The notes: a model not told the origin generated them from the sequence alone. Shown: positions 7,659 through 15,110, counted from the stretch's first letter. The stretch is DNA of 20,210 nucleotides from an uncultured bacterium (GCA_937889645.1 CALBZE010000133.1:1-20210); one strand, 5' to 3'. Numbers and translations: made by a program.

Positions 7659-8222
7659 GTGAAGGTCATCTGCGGGCTCGGCAATCCGGGGCCCGAATAC
7701 GAGGCCACGCGCCACAACGTGGGGTGGTGGCTGCTCGATCATCTGGCGGAAGTCTGGCGGCTCGGCACGTTCCGGCGTGAAGGCCGCGCCGCGGTCACCG
7801 CGGGCCGTGTCGGCGACCACGCGGTCCGGCTGGTGAAGCCGTTGACCTACATGAACAGGAGCGGCGCGGCCGTCGCACCGCTCCGTACGTATGCGGATTT
7901 CGATGTCTCGCGCGACCTCCTGGTCGTCGTGGACGACGTGGCGCTCGAGCCCGGGCGCGTCCGGTTCCGCGCGCGCGGCAGCGCGGGCGGACACAACGGG
8001 CTCAAATCGATCGAGGCGGCGCTCGGCACGCGTGATTACGCACGGCTGCGCATCGGCGTGGGTGCGCCGCCGGCCGGGATCGACCTGGCCGATTGGGTTC
8101 TCGCTCCCCCATCGCGTAGCGACGAGGAGCGGATCCTGGACCTCATGCCCGTACTGGCGGACGCCGTCCGCGTTTGGGTCGAGGACGGGATCGAAGCGGC
8201 GATGAATCGCTTCAACCGATAA
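7659..8222 (+). CDS. pth: Peptidyl-tRNA hydrolase
   Basis: Pth cleaves the ester bond of peptidyl-tRNAs that drop off the ribosome, recycling tRNA. The 187-aa product has the signature GLGNPGPEYEATRHNVGWW with catalytic His19 and Asn9. KPLTYMNRSGAAV holds the substrate-contact Asn, VVVDDVALEPGRVRFRARGSAGGHNGLKSI holds the conserved Asp and Asn of the active site, and YARLRIGVGAP follows. Length is normal (about 185-195). The GTG start at 7659 is set by the family N-terminus MKVICGLGNPG; the Shine-Dalgarno is not obvious. It lies 42 bases after rplY and 45 bases before hppA with no terminator seen on either side, so it probably belongs to a long transcript that ends at the hairpin after hppA. 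Confidence 0.96.
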   Translation: MKVICGLGNPGPEYEATRHNVGWWLLDHLAEVWRLGTFRREGRAAVTAGRVGDHAVRLVKPLTYMNRSGAAVAPLRTYADFDVSRDLLVVVDDVALEPGRVRFRARGSAGGHNGLKSIEAALGTRDYARLRIGVGAPPAGIDLADWVLAPPSRSDEERILDLMPVLADAVRVWVEDGIEAAMNRFNR

Positions 8223-8267
8223 CGAGATTCACCTCACACATCGAGTTCATCTCCAACGGAGGCGTCC

Positions 8268-10397
8268 GTGTCGCAACTCATGACGTGGGCCACATGGTCG
8301 CCCCTGCTGGGCTTGCTCGGCCTGGCGGGCGCGCTGGTCCTGTACCTGTACATCGTGAAGCAGCCGGCCGGCACCGATCTCATGCGGGAGCTGGCCGACC
8401 GCATCCACGAGGGCGCGATGGCGTTCCTGCGCCGCGAGTACACGGTGCTCGTCGTCTTCCTGATCGTCGTGGCCATCCTCCTCAACTTCGCGGTCGGCGG
8501 GCGTACGGCGATTGCGTTCGTGACCGGGGCGTTCAGCTCGATCCTGGCCGGCTTCTTCGGGATGACGGCGGCCACGCGCGCCAACGTGCGCACGTCGGCG
8601 GCGGCGCGGGACGAGGGGCAGGGGAAGGCGCTGCGCGTCGCGTTCTTCGGCGGCGCGGTCATGGGTCTGTCCGTCGCGGCGCTCGGGCTGCTCGGCATCG
8701 GCGCCTGGTACTTCTTCCTCGGGACCGAGGCGATTTCGGACGCCGACTTCGTCCGCTTCTCCGAGATCATCGGCGGCTTCGGCATGGGCGCCAGCTCGAT
8801 CGCGCTCTTCGCCCGCGTCGGCGGCGGGATCTACACCAAGGCCGCGGACGTCGGCGCCGACCTGGTCGGCAAGGTCGAGGCCGGCATCCCCGAGGATGAC
8901 CCGCGCAACCCGGCCACGATCGCGGACAACGTGGGCGACAACGTCGGCGACGTCGCCGGGATGGGCGCCGACATCTTCGAGAGCTACGTCGGCTCCGTGA
9001 TCGCGACGATCGCGATCGGCGCGACCAGCCCGATCTTCGCGGCGAGCCGCGCGGAGGCGATCGCGCTCCCGATCCTGACGATCATGGTCGGGCTCGTGAC
9101 CTCGCTCATCGGGATCGGCCTGATGAAGATCCTCGAGCGGTCGAACCCGGCCTCGGCCCTGCGGAACATCACCTTCATCGCCGCCGGGCTCTTCGTCGTG
9201 ATCATGTACTTCGTGGTCAAGGCGCTCGGCTTCGAGATCTTCGACCCGGCGCAGGCGCGGGCGTACCCGGTCACCGGGCCCTTCTGGGCGATCTTCGCCG
9301 GCGCGCTCGCCGGCGTGCTGATCGGCATTGCGACGGAGTACTACACGGCGGCCAAGCCGATCCGTAGGATCGCCGACGCGAGCCAGACCGGCTCGGCCAC
9401 GAACATCATCTCCGGGCTCGCGGTCGGGATGGAGTCGACGGTCGCGCCGATCCTCCTGATCGTCCTCGCGATCTGGGTCTCCTACTACTTCGCCGGCCTG
9501 TACGGGATCGGCATTTCCGCCGTCGGCATGCTCGCCACGGTCGGCGTGACGATGACGGTCGACGCGTACGGCCCGATCGCCGACAACGCGGGCGGCATCT
9601 CCGAGATGGCCGGCCTGGGCCCCGATGTCCGCAAGATCACCGACGGGCTGGACGCGATCGGGAACACGACGGCCGCGATCGGGAAGGGCTTCGCGATCGG
9701 CTCGGCCGCGCTGACCGCGCTCGCGCTCTTCAGCGCTTACGCCAGCGCGGTCGGCCTGGGCGAAGAGGGGCTCAACATCGTGAACCCGGCGGTCGTGATC
9801 GGGCTGCTGATCGGCGGCGTGCTGCCGTTCTTCATCGGCGCGCTCACGATGACCGCGGTCGGCCGCGCCGCCGCCGGGATGGTCGCCGAGGTGCGCCGCC
9901 AGTTCCGCGAGATCCCGGGACTCATGGAAGGCACCGCCCGTCCCGACAGCGCTCGCTGCGTCGACATCTCGACCCGCGCCGCGCTGCGTGAGATGATCGC
10001 GCCCGGCCTGCTGGCCGTGGCCGCGCCCGTCGTCGTCGGCTACTTCAGCATCCAGGCGCTCGGCGGGCTCCTCGCCGGCGCGACGGTGACCGGCGTGCTG
10101 CTCGCGCTCTTCATGGCCAACTCCGGCGGCGCGTGGGACAACGCCAAGAAGTACATCGAGGGCGGCGCCTACGGCGGCAAGGGCTCGGACAGCCACAAGG
10201 CCGCGGTCGTCGGCGACACCGTGGGCGACCCGTTCAAGGACACGTCGGGGCCGTCGATGAACATCCTGATCAAGCTGATGAGCATCGTGGCGCTCGTGCT
10301 CGCGCCCTGGTTCGTGCGGGTGCACGCCGACGAGGCGGACACCTTCGGCGCGGTCTGGGACGGCGTCGTCGAGGCGGTCCGCGCGCTCCTCGGCTGA
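8268..10397 (+). CDS. hppA: Membrane-bound ion-pumping pyrophosphatase, K+-dependent type
   Basis: A 709-aa integral membrane pyrophosphatase that couples PPi hydrolysis to H+ and/or Na+ export across the inner membrane. It shows many hydrophobic helices and the catalytic block DVGADLVGKVEAGIPEDD followed by DNVGDNVGDVAGMGAD (about residues 193-235). DAYGPIADNAGGISEMAGL follows near 428, and GGAYGGKGSDSHKAAVVGDTVGDPFKDT lies near the C-terminus. In GNTTAAIGKGFAIGSA, Ala469 and Gly472 occupy the positions where K+-independent enzymes carry Lys and Thr, which indicates K+ dependence. Glu238 in ADIFESY is at the ion-gate position described for Na+-pumping members, but the ion cannot be decided from this alone. 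GTG at 8268 follows the ribosome binding site AACGGAGGC. The enzyme would salvage PPi from the biosynthesis carried out by its neighbours. Confidence 0.95.
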   Translation: MSQLMTWATWSPLLGLLGLAGALVLYLYIVKQPAGTDLMRELADRIHEGAMAFLRREYTVLVVFLIVVAILLNFAVGGRTAIAFVTGAFSSILAGFFGMTAATRANVRTSAAARDEGQGKALRVAFFGGAVMGLSVAALGLLGIGAWYFFLGTEAISDADFVRFSEIIGGFGMGASSIALFARVGGGIYTKAADVGADLVGKVEAGIPEDDPRNPATIADNVGDNVGDVAGMGADIFESYVGSVIATIAIGATSPIFAASRAEAIALPILTIMVGLVTSLIGIGLMKILERSNPASALRNITFIAAGLFVVIMYFVVKALGFEIFDPAQARAYPVTGPFWAIFAGALAGVLIGIATEYYTAAKPIRRIADASQTGSATNIISGLAVGMESTVAPILLIVLAIWVSYYFAGLYGIGISAVGMLATVGVTMTVDAYGPIADNAGGISEMAGLGPDVRKITDGLDAIGNTTAAIGKGFAIGSAALTALALFSAYASAVGLGEEGLNIVNPAVVIGLLIGGVLPFFIGALTMTAVGRAAAGMVAEVRRQFREIPGLMEGTARPDSARCVDISTRAALREMIAPGLLAVAAPVVVGYFSIQALGGLLAGATVTGVLLALFMANSGGAWDNAKKYIEGGAYGGKGSDSHKAAVVGDTVGDPFKDTSGPSMNILIKLMSIVALVLAPWFVRVHADEADTFGAVWDGVVEAVRALLG

Positions 10398-10403
10398 TCT
10401 CGA

Positions 10404-10457
10404 CAAACCCGGTTGCGGTCCATGCCTCTCCTCGAGGGGCATGGACCGCTTGGTTTG
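10404..10457 (+). terminator. Long two-part hairpin after hppA, abutting the next start codon
   Basis: The inner stem GCGGTCCATGCC (10415-10426) pairs perfectly with GGCATGGACCGC (10438-10449). Outside it, CAAACC (10404-10409) pairs with GGTTTG (10452-10457) across a small internal loop. The 3' arm ends with a T-rich stretch. It is a good intrinsic terminator for the prs-to-hppA transcript. Its 3' side ends 5 bases before the ATG of the M20 peptidase gene. Confidence 0.7.
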
Positions 10458-10462
10458 CAGGT

Positions 10463-11659
10463 ATGCCCGATCTGTCGTTCGATCGCGTGGTCGCGTTCGC
10501 CCGGGACCTGATCCGCATTCCGAGCCCGCCGGGCGGGGAAGCGGAGGTCGCGGAGCGGGTGCGCCGCGAATTCGAGGCGCTCGGCTTCGACGACGTATGG
10601 ACCGACGAGGTCGGCAACGTTGTGGGCCGAATCGCCGGGCGCGGTGAGTCGCCGGCGGTCATGCTCTGTTCGCACCTCGACGCCGTCGACGTCGGCGACC
10701 CGGCGGCGTGGGAGTACCCGCCGTTCGAAGGCGTCGTCGCCGACGGCTTCCTCCACGGCCGCGGGGCCATGGACATCAAGGGCCCGCTCGCGATCCAGCT
10801 CTACGCCGCGGCGCATTTCGTCGAGAACCGGCCCGCGGGCGACGTCCTCGTCGCGTGCACCGTGTTCGAGGAGCGCGGCGGGTGGGGGGTCTCGCACCTC
10901 CTCGAATCCGGCCGGCTACGCCCGGCCGCCGTGATCATCGGCGAAGCCACCGCGGGCGACGTCTGCATCGGTCACCGCGGCCGCGCGGAACTGGTCGTCG
11001 ACGTCCACGGCGTCGCCGGGCACGCGAGCGCGCCCGACCGCGCGCGCAGCCCGCTCGGCGCGCTCGCCACGTTGATCCCGGCGCTCGAGGAGTTCGCCGC
11101 CGGCCTGGGGTCCGACCCCGTGCTCGGCCGTGCGACGCTCGCGCCGACGCGCGTCGAGACGTTCCCCCGCAGCAACAACGTGATCCCCGACCTGCTGCGC
11201 GTGACCGTCGACTGGCGCGTGCTCCCCGGCACCACCGCGGAGACCGCCGTGCGGGACCTCGAGACGTTCCTGCGGCCGCGGGTCCGGCTGCCCGACGACG
11301 TGTCGTTCGAGGTCCGGCTCGCCACCGAGGCGCAGCGAACGTACACCGGGCTCGAGCGCGAACACCGGCTCTTCACGCCGGGGTTCCTCGTCTCGCCCGA
11401 GCATCCGATCGCCGTCGCGGCCGCGGCCGCGGTCGAACGCTCCACGGGGCGGCGCCCCGCGATCCGCCCCTGGACCCTCGCCACCGACGGCGGCCGGATC
11501 TGCGGCGTCCACGGGATCCCGGCCATCGGGTTCGCGCCGGGCGAGGAGCGCTTCGCGCATACCAACCGCGAGCGGCTCGAGCTCGAGAGCGCACGCGCCG
11601 TCTACGAGGCGTACCCGACGGTCGTGAGGGCGGTGCAGGAGGTGGTGGGGCGGGAGTAG
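10463..11659 (+). CDS. M20-family metallopeptidase / deacylase (ArgE/DapE/YgeY-like)
   Basis: A 398-aa zinc-dependent amidohydrolase of the M20 family. Active-site features in order are LCSHLDAVDVGD with metal ligand His71 and catalytic-support Asp73, GRGAMDIKG with bridging Asp104, TVFEERGG with general base Glu136 and ligand Glu137, IIGEAT with Glu161, a dimerisation-domain stretch GVAGHASAPD, and the C-terminal ligand His366 in ERFAHTNRERL. The SHLDAVDVGDPAAWEYPPFEG stretch resembles YgeY-type hydrolases, but ArgE, DapE or a dipeptidase cannot be excluded. ATG at 10463 was chosen because the family usually starts about 10 residues before LIRIPSPPGG; the frame stays open upstream but contains only terminator sequence. 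No convincing Shine-Dalgarno is visible. No arginine or lysine pathway gene is nearby. Confidence 0.85.
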   Translation: MPDLSFDRVVAFARDLIRIPSPPGGEAEVAERVRREFEALGFDDVWTDEVGNVVGRIAGRGESPAVMLCSHLDAVDVGDPAAWEYPPFEGVVADGFLHGRGAMDIKGPLAIQLYAAAHFVENRPAGDVLVACTVFEERGGWGVSHLLESGRLRPAAVIIGEATAGDVCIGHRGRAELVVDVHGVAGHASAPDRARSPLGALATLIPALEEFAAGLGSDPVLGRATLAPTRVETFPRSNNVIPDLLRVTVDWRVLPGTTAETAVRDLETFLRPRVRLPDDVSFEVRLATEAQRTYTGLEREHRLFTPGFLVSPEHPIAVAAAAAVERSTGRRPAIRPWTLATDGGRICGVHGIPAIGFAPGEERFAHTNRERLELESARAVYEAYPTVVRAVQEVVGRE

Positions 11660-11728
11660 AGCGAGGCGGCGGAGCCGGGGTAGCGCGAGGCGGTGGAGCG
11701 GGGGTGGCTCGAGGCGGCGGCGGTCGGA
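11635..11728. repeat. Imperfect 24-bp tandem repeat across the 3' end of the M20 gene
   Basis: Units begin at 11635, 11659, 11683 and 11707 (the last incomplete). Units 2 and 3 match at 20 of 24 positions with core CGAGGCGG. Unit 1 lies in the last codons of the M20 gene and matches unit 2 at 16 of 24. The G-rich composition raises the chance-match level, so the membership of unit 1 is less sure. Confidence 0.5.
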
Positions 11729-11746
11729 TCCACGCCCGCCTTCCGG

Positions 11747-11775
11747 TGGTCATCGGCAAGGAATTCCGCTATATT
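11747..11775 (+). promoter_or_regulatory. Probable ychF promoter flanked by paired AAGGA-TTCCG elements
   Basis: TGGTCA (11747-11752) and TATATT (11770-11775) are separated by 17 bases. AAGGAATTCCG (11758-11768) lies in the spacer and AAGGATATTCCG (11778-11789) lies just after the -10. They start 20 bases apart, about two helical turns, so a dimeric repressor could bind here. The operator role is inference. Confidence 0.45.
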
Positions 11776-11831
11776 TCAAGGATATTCCGACAGCGATTTC
11801 GACCACGGATCTTCTTCTTGGAACAAACGAA

Positions 11832-12941
11832 ATGCCCAACCTGCGACTGGGGATCGTCGGCTTGCCGAACGTCGGCAAGTCCACGCTGTTCAACGCGCTC
11901 ACGGGGGCCGGCGCGGCGGCCGAGAACTACCCGTTCTGCACGGTCGACCCGAACGTCGGCGTCGTGCCCGTGCCCGATCCGCGCCTCGATCTGCTCGTCG
12001 AGCGCGTGCAGCCGAAGGCGGTCACGCCCGCGGTCGTCACCTTCGTCGACATCGCCGGGTTGGTCAAAGGCGCCTCCCAGGGTGAGGGGCTCGGGAACCA
12101 GTTCCTGGCCAACATCCGCGAGGTCGACGCCATCGTTCACGTCGTGCGCTGTTTCGACGACCCGGACGTCACGCACGTCCTCGGCTCGGTCGACCCCGCC
12201 CGCGACCGCGAGATCATCAACCTCGAGCTCGCGCTCGCCGACCTGCAGACCGTCGAGAAGCGGATCCAGCGCGTCGAGAAGCCGGCCCGGAGCGGCGACA
12301 AGGAGGCGCAAGCCGAACTGGAGCTCCTCAAGAAGCTGCAGGCGCTCCTCTCCGAGGGGCACCCGGCCCGCCAGGTCGAGCTCGCGGACGAGGAGGAGGC
12401 GCGCCGCCTGGTCACGCTTCAGCTCCTGACCGCGAAGCGTATGCTCTACGTGGCGAACGTCGCCGAGTCGGATCTGCCGGGCGGGGAGAACGAGCACGTC
12501 GCCGCGCTCCGCGCCGCGATCGACGCCGCCGGCGAGCCGGCCGAGGTCATTCCGCTCTCGGTCAGGATCGAGGCTGAGCTGATCGAGTTCGCGCCCGAGG
12601 AGCGCCAGGTCTTCCTCCAGGAGCTCGGGCTCGAGGAGCCCGGCCTCTGGCGGCTCATCCGCGCCGGGTACCGACTCCTCGACCTGATCAGCTACTTCAC
12701 GGCCGGCGAGAAGGAGGTCCGCGCATGGACCATCCGCAAGGGTACCCGCGCGCCGCAGGCCGCCGGCGAGATCCACAGCGACTTCGAGCGCGGCTTCATC
12801 CGCGCCGAGACGCTCGGCTGGGACGACTTCGTCGCTGCCGGGTCGCAGAAGGCCGCCCGCGAGCAGGGCCTCGTCCGATCCGAGGGGAAGGAATACGTCG
12901 TCCAGGACGGGGACATCATGCTGTTCAGGTTCAACGTCTGA
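11832..12941 (+). CDS. ychF: Ribosome-binding ATPase YchF (Obg family)
   Basis: YchF/Ola1 is an Obg-family P-loop protein that prefers ATP and binds the ribosome. The 369-aa product (E. coli about 363) has the Walker A motif GLPNVGKST at about residues 8-16. The Walker B and switch region FVDIAGLVKGASQGEGLGNQ is followed by FLANIREVDAIVHVVRCF. The family variant NVAE (Asn209) replaces the GTP-specific NKxD. A coiled-coil insert rich in Glu and Lys (about 135-195) and a C-terminal TGS domain (about 285-368, LISYFTAGEKEVRAWTIRKG and DFERGFIRAETLGWDDF) complete it. ATG at 11832 matches the family N-terminus; upstream bases show almost no Shine-Dalgarno (AACAAACGAA). It has its own likely promoter and precedes rpsF, a common neighbour pair. 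Confidence 0.97.
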   Translation: MPNLRLGIVGLPNVGKSTLFNALTGAGAAAENYPFCTVDPNVGVVPVPDPRLDLLVERVQPKAVTPAVVTFVDIAGLVKGASQGEGLGNQFLANIREVDAIVHVVRCFDDPDVTHVLGSVDPARDREIINLELALADLQTVEKRIQRVEKPARSGDKEAQAELELLKKLQALLSEGHPARQVELADEEEARRLVTLQLLTAKRMLYVANVAESDLPGGENEHVAALRAAIDAAGEPAEVIPLSVRIEAELIEFAPEERQVFLQELGLEEPGLWRLIRAGYRLLDLISYFTAGEKEVRAWTIRKGTRAPQAAGEIHSDFERGFIRAETLGWDDFVAAGSQKAAREQGLVRSEGKEYVVQDGDIMLFRFNV

Positions 12942-12966
12942 ACGCCCCCGCCGCCGGTGCCGTCCC

Positions 12967-12995
12967 TGGACCGTCGCACGCGGCGTCGTTATATT
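12967..12995 (+). promoter_or_regulatory. Probable promoter of the rpsF-rpsR-rplI operon
   Basis: TGGACC (12967-12972) and TATATT (12990-12995) are spaced by 17 bases in a locally AT-rich patch. Transcription would start near 13002, giving a leader of about 60 bases before the rpsF GTG. Confidence 0.55.
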
Positions 12996-13011
12996 ACCGT
13001 GCTTTGCTCCT

Positions 13012-13033
13012 GCCCCGCCGGGCGCGGCGGGGC
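13012..13033 (+). promoter_or_regulatory. Leader hairpin before rpsF, possible S6:S18 autoregulation site
   Basis: GCCCCGCC (13012-13019) pairs perfectly with GGCGGGGC (13026-13033) across the loop GGGCGC. It lies in the short 5' leader, about 15 bases before the AGGAGGG ribosome binding site. S6 and S18 repress their own operon in many bacteria by binding a leader hairpin with a CCG element. The hairpin and position are seen, but the regulatory role is not proven. Confidence 0.4.
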
Positions 13034-13060
13034 CGATGTAAGACCACAGGAGGGTACAAC

Positions 13061-13435
13061 GTGAGGGCTTACGAAGCAGTCTACATCTTCGACTCGGCGC
13101 TTCCGGACGAGGCCGTCGAGCAGCGGCTGGAGCGCTACCAGGAGCTGTTGACCGGCAACGGCAACGGCGAGATCACCGCGATCGACCGCTGGGGGAAGCG
13201 CCAGCTCGCCTACCCGATCAACAAGAAGACGAGCGGCAACTACGTCGTCGTGCAGTTCCGTGCAGAGCAGGAAGCGCTGCCGGAGTACGAGCGCGTGCTG
13301 AAGCTGGACGATGGGCTGCTGCGCTATCTCGTGGTGCTGCACGAGGGCGAGCCCACGGCGCCGATGTCGATCGCGACGCGCGAGCCGCGCGAGGCGGAGG
13401 AAGAGGAAGAGGAAGACGAGGAAGAGGAGGAGTGA
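13061..13435 (+). CDS. rpsF: 30S ribosomal protein S6
   Basis: S6 is a small-subunit protein that pairs with S18 on the platform of the 30S subunit. The 124-aa product starts RAYEAVYIFDSALPDEAVEQRLERY and carries the signature IDRWGKRQLAYPINKKTSGNYVVVQF (about residues 44-69), then LKLDDGLLRYLVV. The last about 16 residues are almost all Glu/Asp, an acidic tail reminiscent of the glutamate tail that RimK adds to E. coli S6, but here encoded in the gene. GTG at 13061 follows CAGGAGGGTACAAC, a strong ribosome binding site; the open frame further upstream lies inside ychF and is not used. It heads the operon with rpsR, the DUF2232 gene and rplI. No ssb gene lies between rpsF and rpsR, unlike in Firmicutes. 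Confidence 0.97.
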   Translation: MRAYEAVYIFDSALPDEAVEQRLERYQELLTGNGNGEITAIDRWGKRQLAYPINKKTSGNYVVVQFRAEQEALPEYERVLKLDDGLLRYLVVLHEGEPTAPMSIATREPREAEEEEEEDEEEEE

Positions 13436-13437
13436 CG

Positions 13438-13659
13438 ATGCGGCGCCAAACGAAGTCCTGCCAGCTGTGCGAGGCCGGGATCCGGCTGGTCAACTACAAG
13501 GATGAGAAGACGCTCTCGCGTTTCATCACCGACCAGGGCAAGATCCTGCCGCGTCGGATGACGGGGACGTGCGCGCGTCATCAGCGCCAGCTGGGCACCG
13601 CGATCAAGCGGGCGCGGTTCCTGGCGATCCTCCCCTTCATCAAGGGGTACGCGGGGTAA
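13438..13659 (+). CDS. rpsR: 30S ribosomal protein S18, zinc-binding form
   Basis: S18 is the partner of S6 in the 30S subunit. The 73-aa product shows CQLCEAGIRLVNYKDEKTLSRFI and the family core KILPRRMTGTCARHQRQL followed by AIKRARFLAILPF. Cys8, Cys11, Cys45 and His48 form a likely zinc site, so this is the C+ type of S18; many bacteria have a zinc-free paralogue used when zinc is short, and none is seen here. ATG at 13438 was chosen, with GGAGGAG 5 bases upstream. A GTG at 13432 overlapping the rpsF stop as GTGA is a possible start that would add two residues. It is translationally linked to rpsF. Confidence 0.97.
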   Translation: MRRQTKSCQLCEAGIRLVNYKDEKTLSRFITDQGKILPRRMTGTCARHQRQLGTAIKRARFLAILPFIKGYAG

Positions 13660-13664
13660 CACGT

Positions 13665-14588
13665 GTGACGGGCGGCACGGAGCGGAGCTGGGGCGCGGTC
13701 GCGGCGCTCGCGTTCGCGGCGACGACGCTGTCGTTGGCGAGCCCGCTGCCCCTGATCTTCGTCCCGCTGTCGCTCCTGCTGCTCGCGCTTCCGCCGCGCC
13801 GGCCGGCGCGGATCATGGGCGCGGCGGCGTTGACATTCGTGACGCTCCGGGGCGCGGCGCCCGACACGCTCGGATACGCCGAGCTGGGTTGGGCGCTCGT
13901 TCTGGGCGGGTGGTTCGTCCTGCTGGTCGCGGTGCGGCCGCGTGCGCGGTTCCTCGGGATGGCGCTCGGCGCGCTCGCCGCGGCGGTCGGCACGGGCGCC
14001 CTGGTCCTGGCCTTCCGGCCGGGCGCCTGGACCGCCCTGGACTGGGCGGTGTCGAGGCGGTTGCAGGACGCGGCCGGTGCGCTGGCCGGGGCGTGGAGCG
14101 GGGCGGCGGCGCAGCAGGGGCTCGCCGCGCAGGTCATGGACGGCGTCTATCGCGCGGCGGACGTGCAGGCGCTGCTCCACCCGGCGCTCCTGGCGCTGGC
14201 GTCGCTGGCCGGGCTCGGCGTCGCGTGGTGGGCTTACCGGCGGCTCGGCGGGACGACCGGCCATGCGCTCGCGCCGTTCCGCGAGTTCCGGTTCCAGGAC
14301 GAGCTGGTCTGGGTCCTGATCGCGGGGATCCTGCTCGTCGTGCTCCCGATCGGGGGCGTGGCGATGCGGGCCGGATCGAACCTGGTCGCGTTCATGGGCG
14401 CGCTCTACGCGCTGCGCGGCGTGGCAGTGCTCGTAGCGCTGACCGGCGCGCCGGGGTGCGGCGCGATCGCCCTGGGATTCCTGGCGCTGTTCATATTGCC
14501 GATGGTTCTGCTCGGCGCGGCGTTCGTCGGGCTGGCGGACACCTGGATCGACTTGAGGGCGCGCCGCACGGCGGGCTCGGGCTCCTGA
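13665..14588 (+). CDS. DUF2232 (YybS-like) polytopic membrane protein
   Basis: A 307-aa hydrophobic protein with about eight membrane segments, starting after a short polar N-terminus. The C-terminal block EFRFQDELVWVLIAGILLVVL (about residues 207-227) followed by AGSNLVAFMGALYALRGVAVLVA matches the DUF2232/YybS pattern, in which a short F-x-F-P/Q-x-W-like motif precedes a run of helices and a conserved ALYxLRGxAV stretch. The function of the family is not established; its usual place between rpsR and rplI supports the assignment. GTG at 13665 was chosen 5 bases after the rpsR stop; GTG 13663 is out of frame. The Shine-Dalgarno may lie within the end of rpsR (TACGCGGGGTAA). Its link to ribosomal genes may reflect growth-rate-coupled expression, which is inference. 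Confidence 0.82.
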   Translation: MTGGTERSWGAVAALAFAATTLSLASPLPLIFVPLSLLLLALPPRRPARIMGAAALTFVTLRGAAPDTLGYAELGWALVLGGWFVLLVAVRPRARFLGMALGALAAAVGTGALVLAFRPGAWTALDWAVSRRLQDAAGALAGAWSGAAAQQGLAAQVMDGVYRAADVQALLHPALLALASLAGLGVAWWAYRRLGGTTGHALAPFREFRFQDELVWVLIAGILLVVLPIGGVAMRAGSNLVAFMGALYALRGVAVLVALTGAPGCGAIALGFLALFILPMVLLGAAFVGLADTWIDLRARRTAGSGS

Positions 14589-14600
14589 GGGGTTGAGACC

Positions 14601-15068
14601 ATGAAGAAGAACGTCAAGGTGATTCTACGGGAGGACGTGGCGAAGCTGGGCACGGCGGGCTCGATCGTGGCCGTGAAGCCGGGTTTCGCGCGCAACTACC
14701 TGATTCCGCAGGGGATGGCGTACGAGGCGACGGAGGCGAACGTCCGCCAGCTCGAGGAGGAGCGTCGCCGGGCCGAGGAGCGCGCGCGGCGCGACTACCT
14801 CGAGGCGCGTCGCCGGGCGAAGGCGCTCGAGGGGATCTCGCTGACCTTCGAGGCGCGGGCGGGCGAGGAGTCGAAGCTGTTCGGCTCGATCACGAACGCG
14901 GACATCGCCGAGCGGTTGAACCAGCAGGGCCTCGACTTCGAGGTCGACCGCCGCTGGGTCGAGCTCGACGAGCCGATCAAGACGCTCGGCGTCTTCTCCG
15001 TCCCCGTCCGGCTGCACCCGGACGTCCGGCCGGAGGTCAAGGTCTGGGTCATCAAGCAGGAAGACTGA
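14601..15068 (+). CDS. rplI: 50S ribosomal protein L9
   Basis: L9 binds 23S rRNA at the base of the L1 stalk and helps keep the reading frame. The 155-aa product has the N-terminal RNA-binding domain with the signature KLGTAGSIVAVKPGFARNYL (about residues 14-33), then IPQGMAYEAT. A long charged connecting helix rich in Glu and Arg (about 45-75) and a C-terminal domain with KLFGSITNADIAERL (about 93-107) and IKTLGVFSVPVRLHPDV follow. Length is close to that of E. coli L9 (149). ATG at 14601 follows GAGGGGTTGAGACC. It is the last gene of the rpsF operon and is followed by a strong hairpin at 15111-15146. Confidence 0.97.
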   Translation: MKKNVKVILREDVAKLGTAGSIVAVKPGFARNYLIPQGMAYEATEANVRQLEEERRRAEERARRDYLEARRRAKALEGISLTFEARAGEESKLFGSITNADIAERLNQQGLDFEVDRRWVELDEPIKTLGVFSVPVRLHPDVRPEVKVWVIKQED

Positions 15069-15110
15069 GGCTCCGCAGGCCCGGTCGCCCGGCCGAAAAG
15101 GTGGACGCCA

